Both the position numbers and the translations under genes were made by a program. A model generated the notes under the pieces. That model was given only the letters and a program-made list of their open reading frames with translations, was not told the origin of the DNA and ran no database searches. Shown here piece by piece: positions 20,108-28,845 of a stretch of DNA of 64,000 bases; the stretch's first letter is position 1, and each line of letters begins with the position of its first letter. The stretch comes from Propionibacteriaceae bacterium (GTDB taxonomy: Bacteria > Actinomycetota > Actinomycetes > Propionibacteriales > Propionibacteriaceae), in assembly GCA_030532575.1 (NCBI GenBank), contig JAUNKV010000012.1, forward strand, positions 1 to 64,000, written 5' to 3'.

Positions 20108-21124
20108 ATGGAGATCGAGCGGATGCTCGATGGGGGAGCAGCGCTCTGGTGTGACGACTCCCCGCGCCCTGAACTGCCCGAGCGCATCGGGGCTGTCGTC
20201 GCAACCTCCGGCACCACCGGGAGCCGCCGCCTGGTGCTGCTCAGCCGTGACGCCCTCGTCGCCGCCGCTGATGCGGCCATCCAGAGCGTCGGAGAACTCA
20301 CCTGGCACCTGGCCCTGCCACAACGCTACGTGGCAGGCCTCATGGTCGCCGTCCGCTCCCTGCGTGCAGGACGCCTGGTCCCAAACGCCCACCCTGACCT
20401 GACAGCACTCCACCCCAGTGGCGACGGCGACGCCATCAGTCTGGTCCCCACCCAGCTCCACCGCGCCTTGGCCGATCCGGTGCTCACCGACCGGTTGGCG
20501 GCCTTCGACCTCGTGCTGATCGGTGGGGCCCCGCTCGGCCACGACCTGCGCGCCCGCGCCGAGGCAGCCGGGATCAGTGTCACCGAGAGCTACGGCATGA
20601 GCGAGACCTGCGGGGGAGTGGTGTGGGACGGCATTCCCCTGCCCGGGGTCGATGTGGGAATCGACGATGGCCGGGTCATCGTCGGTGGTCCGACCCTGTT
20701 CGATGGCTATCTCGGCGATCCCGAGGCCACCGCAGCCACCCTCGTGGCCGGACGACTGCTCACCCGAGATCGCGGACACCTGAGTGGGGGGCGCCTCCAC
20801 ATCGATGGCCGCATCGACGACGTCGTCATCTCCGGCGGGGTGAACGTCGACCTGGCCGAGGTGAGCGCCGCCGTCGCTCGGATCTCCCCGGAGGCCGCCG
20901 TCGTTGCCGTCACGGACCCGGAATGGGGTAGCCGAATCGTCGTGGTGGCCGCCGAGCATGACCTTCAATGGTGGCGCGGCAGACTGGCCGATTCCCTGCC
21001 CCGCACCTGGCTGCCACGCCAACACCTCGCTCGTGCGGTGCCGCTGACCGAGGGCGGGAAACCCGACCGCGCCACGATGACCCACCTCGCCGAGGCGGAG
21101 CACACTACGATGTCCTCATCATGA
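20108..21124 (+). CDS. menE: o-succinylbenzoate--CoA ligase
   Basis: ANL-superfamily adenylating enzyme of 338 residues, short but usual for actinobacterial MenE. It has the phosphate-binding loop VVATSGTTGSRRLVLLS, the A5 motif ESYGMSETCGG, the aspartate motif RDRGHL and the hinge IDGRIDDVVISGG, and ends with the catalytic-lysine region EGGKPDRA. It activates o-succinylbenzoate for menaquinone ring closure. The ATG follows GGAGGGATC. Overlap with menA (ATGA) begins a tight menE-A-C-D operon. Confidence 0.93.
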   Translation: MEIERMLDGGAALWCDDSPRPELPERIGAVVATSGTTGSRRLVLLSRDALVAAADAAIQSVGELTWHLALPQRYVAGLMVAVRSLRAGRLVPNAHPDLTALHPSGDGDAISLVPTQLHRALADPVLTDRLAAFDLVLIGGAPLGHDLRARAEAAGISVTESYGMSETCGGVVWDGIPLPGVDVGIDDGRVIVGGPTLFDGYLGDPEATAATLVAGRLLTRDRGHLSGGRLHIDGRIDDVVISGGVNVDLAEVSAAVARISPEAAVVAVTDPEWGSRIVVVAAEHDLQWWRGRLADSLPRTWLPRQHLARAVPLTEGGKPDRATMTHLAEAEHTTMSSS

Positions 21125-22011
21125 AACCTTCCATCTGGGTGGCCGGTGCCAGGCCTCGCACCCTGCCTGCTGCTGCCGCCCCCGTCCTGGCCGGGGTCGC
21201 TGCCGGACTCGGCTCCGGCCTGACGGCGCAGCCCTGGCGGCTGCTGCTGATTCCCAGCCTGTGTGCCATCGTCGGGCTGGCCCTGCAGGTGGGGGTCAAC
21301 TACGCCAACGACTACTCCGACGGCATCCGGGGCACCGACGACGTGCGGGTCGGCCCGGCTCGGCTGACCGCATCCGGCTTGGCCCGCCCCGAGGCCGTCC
21401 GCAACGCCGCCTTCATCAGCTTCGCCGTTGCTGCTGTGACCGGACTGCTCATCGTCGCCATCTCCGGCACCTGGTGGCTGCTCGGGGTGGGGGCCGCGGC
21501 CATCCTCGCCGCCTGGTACTACACGGGGGGGCGCCGTCCCTATGGCTACCTGGGTCTTGGTGAGTTGATGGTCTTCATCTTCTTCGGGCTCGTCGCCACC
21601 GTGGGCACGGCCTTCGTCACCTTCGATGCCGTGCCCCCCGCCACCTGGGCTGCCGCCACCGGGGTCGGGGCGCTGGCCAGCGCCCTGCTGGTGGTCAACA
21701 ACCTGCGTGACCTCGCAGCCGACGCGAAGGTCGGCAAACGCACCCTCGCCACCCGGATCGGGGACCGAGGCACCCGCTGGTTCTTCGTGGCACTGCTGGC
21801 CACCGGGTTCATCAGCACTCTGGCCTTCGCGGCCCTGACCACCCCTTGGGCGCTGCTTGGGCTGCTGGGTTTCATCCTGGTGCTGGCCCCCGTCGCGCGT
21901 CTGCTGGCCGGGGCTGTGGGACGTGACCTCATCGAGATGCTGCAGGCCACCAGCCTCACCGAGCTGGCCCTGGCCTTCGGCCTGCTGATCGGGGTGGCGG
22001 TCGGCTCGTGA
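21121..22011 (+). CDS. menA: 1,4-dihydroxy-2-naphthoate polyprenyltransferase
   Basis: UbiA-family membrane prenyltransferase of 296 residues with eight or nine predicted helices. The N-terminus (WVAGARPRTLPAAAAPVLAG) is typical of MenA. The Asp-rich motif is NYANDYSDGIRGTDD, with a second acidic region near NNLRDLAADAKVGKRTLA. It joins the polyprenyl tail to DHNA at the membrane, the step that uses the product of the nearby polyprenyl synthase. The ATG at 21121 is fixed by homology and the menE overlap. Confidence 0.94.
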   Translation: MKPSIWVAGARPRTLPAAAAPVLAGVAAGLGSGLTAQPWRLLLIPSLCAIVGLALQVGVNYANDYSDGIRGTDDVRVGPARLTASGLARPEAVRNAAFISFAVAAVTGLLIVAISGTWWLLGVGAAAILAAWYYTGGRRPYGYLGLGELMVFIFFGLVATVGTAFVTFDAVPPATWAAATGVGALASALLVVNNLRDLAADAKVGKRTLATRIGDRGTRWFFVALLATGFISTLAFAALTTPWALLGLLGFILVLAPVARLLAGAVGRDLIEMLQATSLTELALAFGLLIGVAVGS

Positions 22012-22943
22012 TCGTCTTCGACCTTCCCCTTGCCACCCCGTTCAGAGGTCTTGAGCGGCGTCAAGGGGTGCTCATCGAAGGCCCTGCCGGGTGGGCGGAG
22101 TGGAGCCCCTTCCCGGAGTATGACGACGCCGAGGCAGCCCGCTGGTTGGCGGCGACCCTTGACGTGGCACAGCTCGGCCATCCGTCGCCGGTACGAAACC
22201 GGATACCGGTCAACGGCATCGTTCCCGCGTTGCCCCCCGAGGCCGCCTCGGCCCGCGCCGTTGCCTCCGGTTGCGCCACCATCAAGATCAAGGTGGCCGT
22301 CCCGGGGCAGGGGTTGGCGGCAGACATCGCCCGGGTCCGGGCCGTGCGGGAGGCCCTGCCGACGGCGGCGCTCAGGCTGGATGCCAACGGCGGCTGGAGT
22401 CTGCCCGAAGCCCTTGAGGCAGCTGAGGCCCTGGCCCGGTTCGACCTGGAGTACCTGGAGCAGCCCTGCGCCGAGGTCACCGAGCTGGCGGAGCTGCGTC
22501 GTCGGCTCGACGGCGCGGTTCGGATCGCCGCGGACGAATCCATTCGACGCGCCAGCGATCCGTTCCGGGTGCGCGACCTGGGGGCGGCTGATGTCGTGGT
22601 GTTGAAGCAGCAGCCCCTTGGCGGGGCCCGGGCCTGCCTGAAGTTGGCGGACGCCCTGGGGCTACCCGTGGTGGTCTCCTCCGCCGTGGAGTCGGTGATC
22701 GGAGTCCACGCCGGGGTACGCCTGGCCGCGGCCCTGCCCGAGCTGCCGCTGGCCTGTGGCCTGGAGACCGGCAGGTTGCTCGCCACGGATGTGACCCGCC
22801 CCATCGCCGTCGAGGGTGGCCACATCACGCTTGGCCCGGATCCGGTGCCCGACGAGTTGCCCCCGGCATCGCCGGAGGTCGCCGGGTGGTGGCGGGAGCG
22901 ACTGCGCCGCGTGGCCGAGTACGCGGGGGTGGCGCTGCCATGA
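22008..22943 (+). CDS. menC: o-succinylbenzoate synthase
   Basis: Enolase-superfamily enzyme of 311 residues that dehydrates SHCHC to o-succinylbenzoate. Catalytic and metal ligands are visible in order: lysines in TIKIKVAV, Asp in LRLDANGGW, Glu in YLEQPC, Asp/Glu in IAADESI and Lys in VVLKQQPLGG. The GTG start overlaps menA by four bases, and the stop overlaps menD. Confidence 0.94.
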   Translation: MIVFDLPLATPFRGLERRQGVLIEGPAGWAEWSPFPEYDDAEAARWLAATLDVAQLGHPSPVRNRIPVNGIVPALPPEAASARAVASGCATIKIKVAVPGQGLAADIARVRAVREALPTAALRLDANGGWSLPEALEAAEALARFDLEYLEQPCAEVTELAELRRRLDGAVRIAADESIRRASDPFRVRDLGAADVVVLKQQPLGGARACLKLADALGLPVVVSSAVESVIGVHAGVRLAAALPELPLACGLETGRLLATDVTRPIAVEGGHITLGPDPVPDELPPASPEVAGWWRERLRRVAEYAGVALP

Positions 22944-24481
22944 CTTCGCCGCTGCTCGGGGTGGTGGCCGTGGAGGCGATGCTGGCCGCCGGGGTGGAGC
23001 ACGTGCTGCTGTCCCCGGGGTCCCGCAACGCCCCGCTGTCGCTGGCTCTCCATGCCGCGGAGACCGCCGGTCTGCTCCGGCTGCACGTGCGCATCGATGA
23101 GCGGGTCGCGGGGTTCACCGCCCTGGGGATCGCCAAGGCCAGCCGCGCCCCCGTCGCAGTGGTCACCACCTCCGGTACGGCGGTGGGCAATCTGCTGCCC
23201 GCCGCGATGGAGGCGCGTGCCAGTGGGGTCCCGCTGCTGTTGGTCACCGCCGACCGTCCCGCCCATGCCGTGGGGACGGGGGCCAACCAGACCTGCAACC
23301 AGGTGGGGCTGTTCGGCCCGGCGGTTCTGGAGACCGTGCGGATCAGCTCCGCCAGTGGGGGCGAGCGGGCCTGGCGGCACCAGCTCACCCGGGCCGCCGT
23401 GATCGCGACCGGGGTCCGCAGCCGTCAGCCCGGTCCCGTCCACGTCAACATCGAGTTCGACCTGCCCCTGGTGGACGCGACGGTGCGAGCCCCGGCCTGG
23501 CAGCCCCGTAGCCCTGAGGTCGCGCCCAGCAGTGGGGTGGTGGTCCACGAGGTCACCACTGTGACCCGGACGGTGGTGCTGGCGGGGGACGCTCCACCCG
23601 AGGTGGGGGCGGAGGCCAGGGCGCTGGCCGAGCTGGCCGGGGTGCCGCTGCTGGCCGAACCCTCCAGCAACGCCCGCACCGGGGCTGCGATTCCCCGTTA
23701 TCGCGAGCAGTTGGCCCGGCTCGCGCAGGAGATCGAGCGGGTGGTGGTCTTCGGTCATCCGACGTTGTCCCGCCCGGTCAGTGCTCTGCTGTCGCGTGAG
23801 GACGTAGAGGTGATCGTCGTGGCCCAGCGCGCGGACTGGGTGGATCCCGGGCACGTGGCTCGGCACGTCGTCGACCGGGTGGTGCTGCCGCCGGGGGACC
23901 CGCAGTGGTTGGCCCAGTGGGACCATGGCGCAGCAGAGCCTCGCGGGTTCACCCCGGAGGACATCGCCGCGGCTGTCGTTCAAGCAGCGCGGCCGGGGGA
24001 GAACCTGGTCCTCGGGGCCAGCTCCAGCATCCGACATGCCGACCTCGCCCCGGTCTCGCAGCATCCGGCCACCTGCTATGCCAACCGGGGGCTGGCGGGC
24101 ATCGACGGTACGCTCGCCACGGCAACGGGGATCGCGTTGGCCACCGGTGCTCCGACGACGGTGCTGCTGGGGGATCTCACCTTGCAACACGACCTCGGGG
24201 CGCTCGTCCTGCCTCCGGGCGAGCCCGAGGTGAACTTGAGAGTTGTTCTTGTCGATGACAACGGCGGATCCATCTTCGAGACCCTGGAACAGGGCGCTGG
24301 CGAGTTCAAGGAGGCCTTTGACCGTGTGTTCAGGGCTCCGCAGTGCATCAACAGTGCTCAGATTGCAGCTTCATTTGGCTGGAAGGCTGACGAGGTGAGA
24401 AGTTTGTCCGCGCTTCTCGGCCTTCTGGATGACACGATCCGTGGCCGAGAGTTGCTTCGTCTGGTCCCGGTGTCCGACTAG
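22940..24481 (+). CDS. menD: SEPHCHC synthase (2-succinyl-5-enolpyruvyl-6-hydroxy-3-cyclohexene-1-carboxylate synthase)
   Basis: Thiamine-diphosphate enzyme of 513 residues, first committed step of menaquinone synthesis. N-terminal motifs are LLSPGSRNAPLSLAL and RIDERVAGFTALG. The cofactor region has GLAGIDGTLATATGIA, LLGDLTLQHD and LVDDNGGSIFETLEQG. The ATG at 22940 overlaps the menC stop. menF, menB and menH homologues are not in this window. Confidence 0.95.
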   Translation: MTSPLLGVVAVEAMLAAGVEHVLLSPGSRNAPLSLALHAAETAGLLRLHVRIDERVAGFTALGIAKASRAPVAVVTTSGTAVGNLLPAAMEARASGVPLLLVTADRPAHAVGTGANQTCNQVGLFGPAVLETVRISSASGGERAWRHQLTRAAVIATGVRSRQPGPVHVNIEFDLPLVDATVRAPAWQPRSPEVAPSSGVVVHEVTTVTRTVVLAGDAPPEVGAEARALAELAGVPLLAEPSSNARTGAAIPRYREQLARLAQEIERVVVFGHPTLSRPVSALLSREDVEVIVVAQRADWVDPGHVARHVVDRVVLPPGDPQWLAQWDHGAAEPRGFTPEDIAAAVVQAARPGENLVLGASSSIRHADLAPVSQHPATCYANRGLAGIDGTLATATGIALATGAPTTVLLGDLTLQHDLGALVLPPGEPEVNLRVVLVDDNGGSIFETLEQGAGEFKEAFDRVFRAPQCINSAQIAASFGWKADEVRSLSALLGLLDDTIRGRELLRLVPVSD

Positions 24482-24532
24482 CCTCGAGTGGACACCGGTC
24501 CTGAAACACCTCTGGTCCTGAAGGGAGAAGGT

Positions 24533-24985
24533 ATGCGACGCTTCCACCGGCCCGTCCATCGAGCCAGTGACATCTTGGAGGAGCTCTCCGGGTCGGGGGA
24601 CCCCGCAGACCTGAGTCTCACGGCTCATGACACCGCCGCCATCCTGGTGCTGCTCGCCAAGGACAGCGCCCCCGACATTCGAGCCCGCTTGACGCAGTAC
24701 CTGGAGCGGGAGGGCATTGAGGACCTTCTCGCCCTGTGGCGTGAGGCCGCTCCCGTCTCCCTGCCGGGGGCGCTGTGGCGGCTCCGCCAGGTGGAGCAGC
24801 AGTTGCCGGAGGGGCCGGTCGCGGAAGAGGTCCGGCAGCTCATGGCAGGCTGCTTCGACGGCGACCTTGCAGACCTGTGCGACCGGGCCGCCATCATCGG
24901 ACGCAGGCTGGGGCCGCGTTGGGACCAGCGGGCGGCAGAACTTGAGGCCTGCGCGCGTGAATGGCGTGCTGGTTCACTGTGGTGA
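24533..24985 (+). CDS. uncharacterised protein at the end of the men operon
   Basis: Unrecognised protein of 150 residues, predicted all-helical and cytoplasmic, Leu/Ala/Arg-rich, with no cysteine cluster or catalytic motif that I can name. The ATG at 24533 is chosen because AAGGGAGAAGG lies just upstream. A GTG at 24488 would add 15 residues and has no site. It follows menD by 51 bases on the same strand and is probably co-transcribed, so a link to menaquinone metabolism is possible but unproven. Confidence 0.7.
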   Translation: MRRFHRPVHRASDILEELSGSGDPADLSLTAHDTAAILVLLAKDSAPDIRARLTQYLEREGIEDLLALWREAAPVSLPGALWRLRQVEQQLPEGPVAEEVRQLMAGCFDGDLADLCDRAAIIGRRLGPRWDQRAAELEACAREWRAGSLW

Positions 24986-24997
24986 GCTAGCATGGAC

Positions 24998-25081
24998 GTG
25001 CCGGGCCGCGGTAACCCCGGGCTCCACCTTTAGCCGCCACGAGCGGCCACACGCCGAGAGGCGTTCCCGGTCCGGCCCCAC
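24998..25081 (+). ncRNA. candidate structured leader upstream of pntA
   Basis: Bases 25001-25008 can pair with 25068-25075 (eight pairs, one G-U), extended outward by GTG/CAC (24998-25000 with 25079-25081 across a small bulge). Inside lie two hairpins: GCCGC/GCGGC at 25033-25047 and ACGCC-GAGA-GGCGT at 25051-25064 with a GNRA-type loop. A possible -10 (TAGCAT, 24988-24993) would start transcription near 25000. No known riboswitch class was matched. In DNA this GC-rich, chance pairing is a real alternative. Confidence 0.3.
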
Positions 25082-25120
25082 AAACCCCACCCCGACATGA
25101 AGCCACAGGTCCAAAGGCGA

Positions 25121-25126
25121 TAGCTT
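25121..25126 (+). promoter_or_regulatory. possible -10 box giving leaderless pntA
   Basis: TAGCTT is followed by six bases and then the ATG at 25133. If used, the mRNA would start at the initiator and exclude the upstream structured region. Confidence 0.3.
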
Positions 25127-25132
25127 GTGGCC

Positions 25133-26659
25133 ATGCGCATCGGAGTGACCAGGGAGACGGGCGACACCAGAGTTGCCGCGACTCCCCGCACGGTTGAACA
25201 GTTGATCCGGCTCGGCTACGACGTTCTCGTCGAGTCCGGCGCAGGGGTCCGGGCCTCCTTCCGGGACGAGGACTACCAAAAGGCAGGGGCCGAGATCGTC
25301 ACATCGGCCTGGGAGGCCGACATCGTGCTGGGGATCGGGGCGCCGCACGAGACCCAGATCGCAGCGATGCGGCCAGGCGCCACCCTCGTGACCTTCCTCG
25401 CCCCCAGACAGCATCCCGAACTCACCGCGAGGCTCGCGGCCCAGGGCATCACCGCCCTCAGCATGGACATGGTGCCCCGTACCTCCCGCGCCCAGGCCCT
25501 GGATGCGTTGAGCTCGTTGGCCAACATCTCCGGCTACCGAGCCGTCGTCGAGGCCGCCCACGCCTTCGGCCGGTTCTTCACCGGTCAGGTGACCGCTGCC
25601 GGGAAGGTGCCACCGGCAACCGTCTTCGTGATCGGGGCCGGGGTCGCAGGCCTCGCGGCCATCGGGGCCGCGAACTCGCTCGGCGCCGTCGTGCGTGCCA
25701 CCGATGTCCGTCCGGAGACCGCGGAGCAGGTCGAGTCGATGGGGGCCACCTTCGTGCACGTCGACGGGGTGGATCAGGGGGTCTCCAGCGACGGCTACGC
25801 CAAGGAGGTGGGGGCCGACTACGCGGCTCGTGCCGCTGAGCTGTACGCTGCCCAGGCCCGGGAGGTGGACATCATCATCACCACCGCGGCCATCCCCGGC
25901 AAGCCATCGCCGAGGCTCATCACCGCGGAGATGGTGGCGAGCATGAAACCCGGCTCGGTGATCGTGGACCTCGCGGCCAGTGGGGGAGGAAACTGTGAGC
26001 TGACCCGCCCCGGCGAGAGCTACGTCACCGACGGCGGGGTCACCATCATCGGCTACACCGACCTGGCATCGAGGCTTCCCGGGCAGAGCTCCCAGCTCTA
26101 CGGCACCAACCTGGTCAACGCCCTGACCCTCATGACCCCCGGCAAGGACGGACAGCTCGTCATCGACTTCGACGACGAGGTGGTGCGGGCCATGACGGTG
26201 GTGCGTGACGGCGAGGTCACCTTCCCACCGCCGCCGATCCAGGTCTCCGCAGCCCCGGCGCCGAGCCAGCCGAAAGCCGAACCCGAGGCCGTCGCGCCAC
26301 CGCCACCTCCCAGACCGTGGTGGCACCAGGTGGTGTTGGTCGGGCTGGGGGCGCTCGGCTTCATCGGGGCGCTGACCGTGGCGCCGCCCAGCTTCGTCAC
26401 CCTGATGGGGGTCTTCGTGCTGGCCGTCGTCGTCGGGTACTACGTGGTGTGGAACGTCACCCACGCCCTCCACACGCCGTTGATGAGTGTCACCAACGCG
26501 GTCTCGGGGATCATCGTGGTCGGCGCGATGACGCAGCTCGCCCACGACGACTGGGTCATCAAGGGGATCGCCTTCGTCGCGGTGCTCATCGCCTCGATCA
26601 ACGTGTTCGGCGGGTTCACGGTGACCCACCGGATGCTCGACATGTTCAGGAAGGGCTGA
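25133..26659 (+). CDS. pntA: NAD(P) transhydrogenase subunit alpha
   Basis: Proton-translocating transhydrogenase alpha subunit of 508 residues, the full-length form. The N-terminal NAD-binding dI domain has [16 protein letters not shown] and the mobile-loop region. About 395 onward carries four predicted transmembrane helices. A Pro/Ala linker lies at about 365-395. The ATG at 25133 gives MRIGV, matching the family start. A GTG at 25127 is the alternative, with AAAGG nine bases upstream. It couples hydride transfer from NADH to NADP+ to proton entry, supplying NADPH. Followed by pntB after three bases. Confidence 0.95.
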   Translation: MRIGVTRETGDTRVAATPRTVEQLIRLGYDVLVESGAGVRASFRDEDYQKAGAEIVTSAWEADIVLGIGAPHETQIAAMRPGATLVTFLAPRQHPELTARLAAQGITALSMDMVPRTSRAQALDALSSLANISGYRAVVEAAHAFGRFFTGQVTAAGKVPPATVFVIGAGVAGLAAIGAANSLGAVVRATDVRPETAEQVESMGATFVHVDGVDQGVSSDGYAKEVGADYAARAAELYAAQAREVDIIITTAAIPGKPSPRLITAEMVASMKPGSVIVDLAASGGGNCELTRPGESYVTDGGVTIIGYTDLASRLPGQSSQLYGTNLVNALTLMTPGKDGQLVIDFDDEVVRAMTVVRDGEVTFPPPPIQVSAAPAPSQPKAEPEAVAPPPPPRPWWHQVVLVGLGALGFIGALTVAPPSFVTLMGVFVLAVVVGYYVVWNVTHALHTPLMSVTNAVSGIIVVGAMTQLAHDDWVIKGIAFVAVLIASINVFGGFTVTHRMLDMFRKG

Positions 26660-26662
26660 GCC

Positions 26663-28045
26663 ATGCTGGGCAATTTCATCGGAGCCACCTACATCGCTGC
26701 GGGACTCATGTTCATCCTCGCCCTGGCCGGGCTCAGCAAGCACGAGACGGCGAAGAAGGGCAACGCCTACGGCATCCTTGGGATGGTGTTCGCGCTCGTC
26801 GCCACGAACTTCGCCATCGGCTACCAGGACCTGGCGGCCGGGCGTCCGCAGTGGACCTCCGCGATCCTGCTGTACGCGGCCATCGCGGTCGGCGGGGCCA
26901 TCGGGGTGTGGAAGGCGCGCCGGGTCGAGATGACCGGGATGCCGGAGCTCATCGCCCTGCTGCACAGCTTCGTCGGTGCGGCGGCGGTGCTCGTCGGGTT
27001 CAACGTCCACCTGGCCACGCCACACGCGGACGTGGTGCATGCCGTCGAGGTGGTGCTCGGGGTCTTCATCGGGGCGGTGACCTTCACCGGTTCGCTCGTG
27101 GCCTGGGGCAAGCTGAACGGGCGGATGGCCTCGCGGCCGCTCACGCTGCCGGGGAGGCACTGGATCAACCTGGGGGTCGTCGTGGCCTCGGCGGGGCTCG
27201 GCTGGTGGTACGTCATTTCCGGGTCGCTGATCCCGCTGCTCCTGGTGACGGTGCTGGCGCTGTTTCTGGGCTTCCACCTGGTGGCTGCCATCGGTGGCGC
27301 GGACATGCCCGTGGTGGTGTCGATGCTCAACTCCTACTCCGGCTGGGCGGCGGCCTTCTCCGGCTTCATGCTGGACATGACCGTGCTCATCATCACCGGT
27401 GCGCTGGTGGGGGCCTCGGGCGCGATCCTGTCCTACATCATGTGCAGGGCGATGAACCGTTCCTTCGTCTCGGTGATCCTCGGCGGTTTCGGTGATGCAC
27501 CGGTCGCGGCCTCCGGGGTGATGGGGGAGTACCGGGAGGCCTCGACGGCGGAGGTCGCGGCGATGCTCGGCCAGGCCCGCTCGGTGGTGATCGCGCCCGG
27601 CTACGGGATGGCGGTCGCCCAGGCGCAGTACCCGGTTGCGGAGCTCACCGCGCAGTTGAGGCAGCGTGGGGTCGAGGTGCGTTTCGCCATCCACCCGGTG
27701 GCAGGCAGGCTGCCCGGCCACATGAATGTGCTGCTGGCCGAGGCGAAGGTTCCCTATGACATCGTGCTGGAGATGGACGAGATCAACGACGACTTCGGCG
27801 AGACCGACGTGGTGCTGGTGATCGGGGCGAACGACACCGTCAACCCGGCAGCCAACGAGCCCGGCTCCCCGATCTCCGGGATGCCGGTGCTGAAGGTCTG
27901 GGAGGCGGACCAGGTCGTGGTCTTCAAGCGCTCCATGAACGCCGGTTACGCCGGGGTCCAGAACCCGCTGTTCTTCAACGAGAACTCGGTGATGTGCTTC
28001 GGCGACGCGAAGGCGACGGTGCAGCAGATCCTCTCGGAGCTGTGA
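26663..28045 (+). CDS. pntB: NAD(P) transhydrogenase subunit beta
   Basis: Beta subunit (460 residues): nine predicted membrane helices in the first 260 residues, then the NADP(H)-binding dIII domain. The dIII signature [14 protein letters not shown] and the later [16 protein letters not shown] motif are intact, with [16 protein letters not shown] near the C-terminus. It completes the enzyme with PntA. Starts with ATG three bases after pntA and is translationally coupled. Confidence 0.96.
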   Translation: MLGNFIGATYIAAGLMFILALAGLSKHETAKKGNAYGILGMVFALVATNFAIGYQDLAAGRPQWTSAILLYAAIAVGGAIGVWKARRVEMTGMPELIALLHSFVGAAAVLVGFNVHLATPHADVVHAVEVVLGVFIGAVTFTGSLVAWGKLNGRMASRPLTLPGRHWINLGVVVASAGLGWWYVISGSLIPLLLVTVLALFLGFHLVAAIGGADMPVVVSMLNSYSGWAAAFSGFMLDMTVLIITGALVGASGAILSYIMCRAMNRSFVSVILGGFGDAPVAASGVMGEYREASTAEVAAMLGQARSVVIAPGYGMAVAQAQYPVAELTAQLRQRGVEVRFAIHPVAGRLPGHMNVLLAEAKVPYDIVLEMDEINDDFGETDVVLVIGANDTVNPAANEPGSPISGMPVLKVWEADQVVVFKRSMNAGYAGVQNPLFFNENSVMCFGDAKATVQQILSEL

Positions 28046-28101
28046 CAACTGGGGTGCACGACAGGCGCTTTTATTGAACTGGTGATGACAGAGCGCGAAA
28101 A

Positions 28102-28162
28102 ATGAAAGGGAGTGGCCACCAAGTGGTGAGAAGTCCCTTGTCACCGCATTGCTTCCTTTCAT
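28102..28162 (+). other. inverted-repeat element in the pntB to DUF3090 gap
   Basis: In this 208-base AT-richer gap, ATGAAAGGGAG (28102-28112) can pair with CTTCCTTTCAT (28152-28162) over 11 positions with one G-U. Inside, CCAC/GTGG (28116-28126) and AAGGGA/TCCCTT (28106-28111 with 28134-28139) form an alternative fold. It may be the pnt operon terminator region or a small RNA. No U-tract follows. Confidence 0.3.
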
Positions 28163-28240
28163 AAATGGGAGGTGGCTGAAAGAGGAGAGACAGTTCGCTG
28201 TCCCTGAGGCATGGTCGGGCAGGCACAGATGGAGAGGCTC

Positions 28241-28246
28241 TAGGCT
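28241..28246 (+). promoter_or_regulatory. -10 box of leaderless DUF3090 gene
   Basis: TAGGCT followed by seven bases and the ATG at 28254. No ribosome binding site is present, so a leaderless transcript is expected. Confidence 0.5.
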
Positions 28247-28253
28247 TGGGGTC

Positions 28254-28778
28254 ATGCTTCTGGAATTTCCGCATCCTGACCGGGTGAGTGTCGGTGCCCT
28301 GGGGGAGGTGGGCCGACGAACCTACGTGCTGCAGGTCAGGCAGCGGGACCAGCTGGCCGCCGTCGAGATCGGGCGCGACGTCGTGGTCTCGGTGGCCAGG
28401 CGGATTGATTCGTTGCTGGAGGAGGCGGCTCGGCTCGGGTGGGTCGGGGACCCACAGCAGGAGGTCTGGGCCGACCTTGCCCCGCTCGAGGAGCCCCTGA
28501 CGGTGCTGTTCACCGTGCAGGCCATCGGCTGGGCCCTCGACACCGGCCGCGGAGCCATCCAGCTGGAGCTGTTTGCAGGCAGTTCCGACTGCGATGCCAC
28601 GGCCCTGGACACCATCATCCAGATCTGGCTCTACCCCCGCATGGCCAGGGAGTTCTCTTCCCGGGTGGCCCATGTCATCGCGACGGTGGACCCGCCCTGC
28701 CCCTTCTGCGCCCAGCCCGTGCACGCCACCGGGCACATCTGCCCTCGCGCCAACGGCTACCGGGCACCGCTGTTCTGA
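28254..28778 (+). CDS. DUF3090 domain-containing protein
   Basis: Protein of 174 residues of the actinobacterial DUF3090 family. The C-terminus carries CPFCAQPVHATGHICPRANG, a CxxC plus His/Cys set that could bind zinc, which is diagnostic for the family. Its biochemical role is unknown. The family usually sits with a phosphatase-like gene just before mshC. Here mshC follows directly but the phosphatase gene is absent. The start at 28254 is supported by the -10 box seven bases upstream. A longer in-frame start has no support. Confidence 0.85.
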   Translation: MLLEFPHPDRVSVGALGEVGRRTYVLQVRQRDQLAAVEIGRDVVVSVARRIDSLLEEAARLGWVGDPQQEVWADLAPLEEPLTVLFTVQAIGWALDTGRGAIQLELFAGSSDCDATALDTIIQIWLYPRMAREFSSRVAHVIATVDPPCPFCAQPVHATGHICPRANGYRAPLF

Positions 28779-28832
28779 GCACCGCCCGGGCCTGCCTCCG
28801 CGTTGAGTTGCCGCCGTGCCGCGTGGAGGCAG

Positions 28833-28838
28833 TAGCGT
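28833..28838 (+). promoter_or_regulatory. -10 box of leaderless mshC
   Basis: TAGCGT lies seven bases before the ATG at 28846, again without a ribosome binding site. Confidence 0.45.
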
Positions 28839-28845
28839 GGTTCCC

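Noticed and set aside
24998-25081. The pntA leader as SRP RNA, 6S RNA or a known riboswitch
   Set aside because: The conserved apical SRP loop, the 6S bubble and the core motifs of TPP, cobalamin, SAM, fluoride and ZTP riboswitches are all missing.
24974-28255. A 1093-codon open frame on the minus strand opposite pntAB
   Set aside because: Same reason: pntA and pntB on the plus strand have complete domains and motifs, and the reverse product has no recognisable domain.
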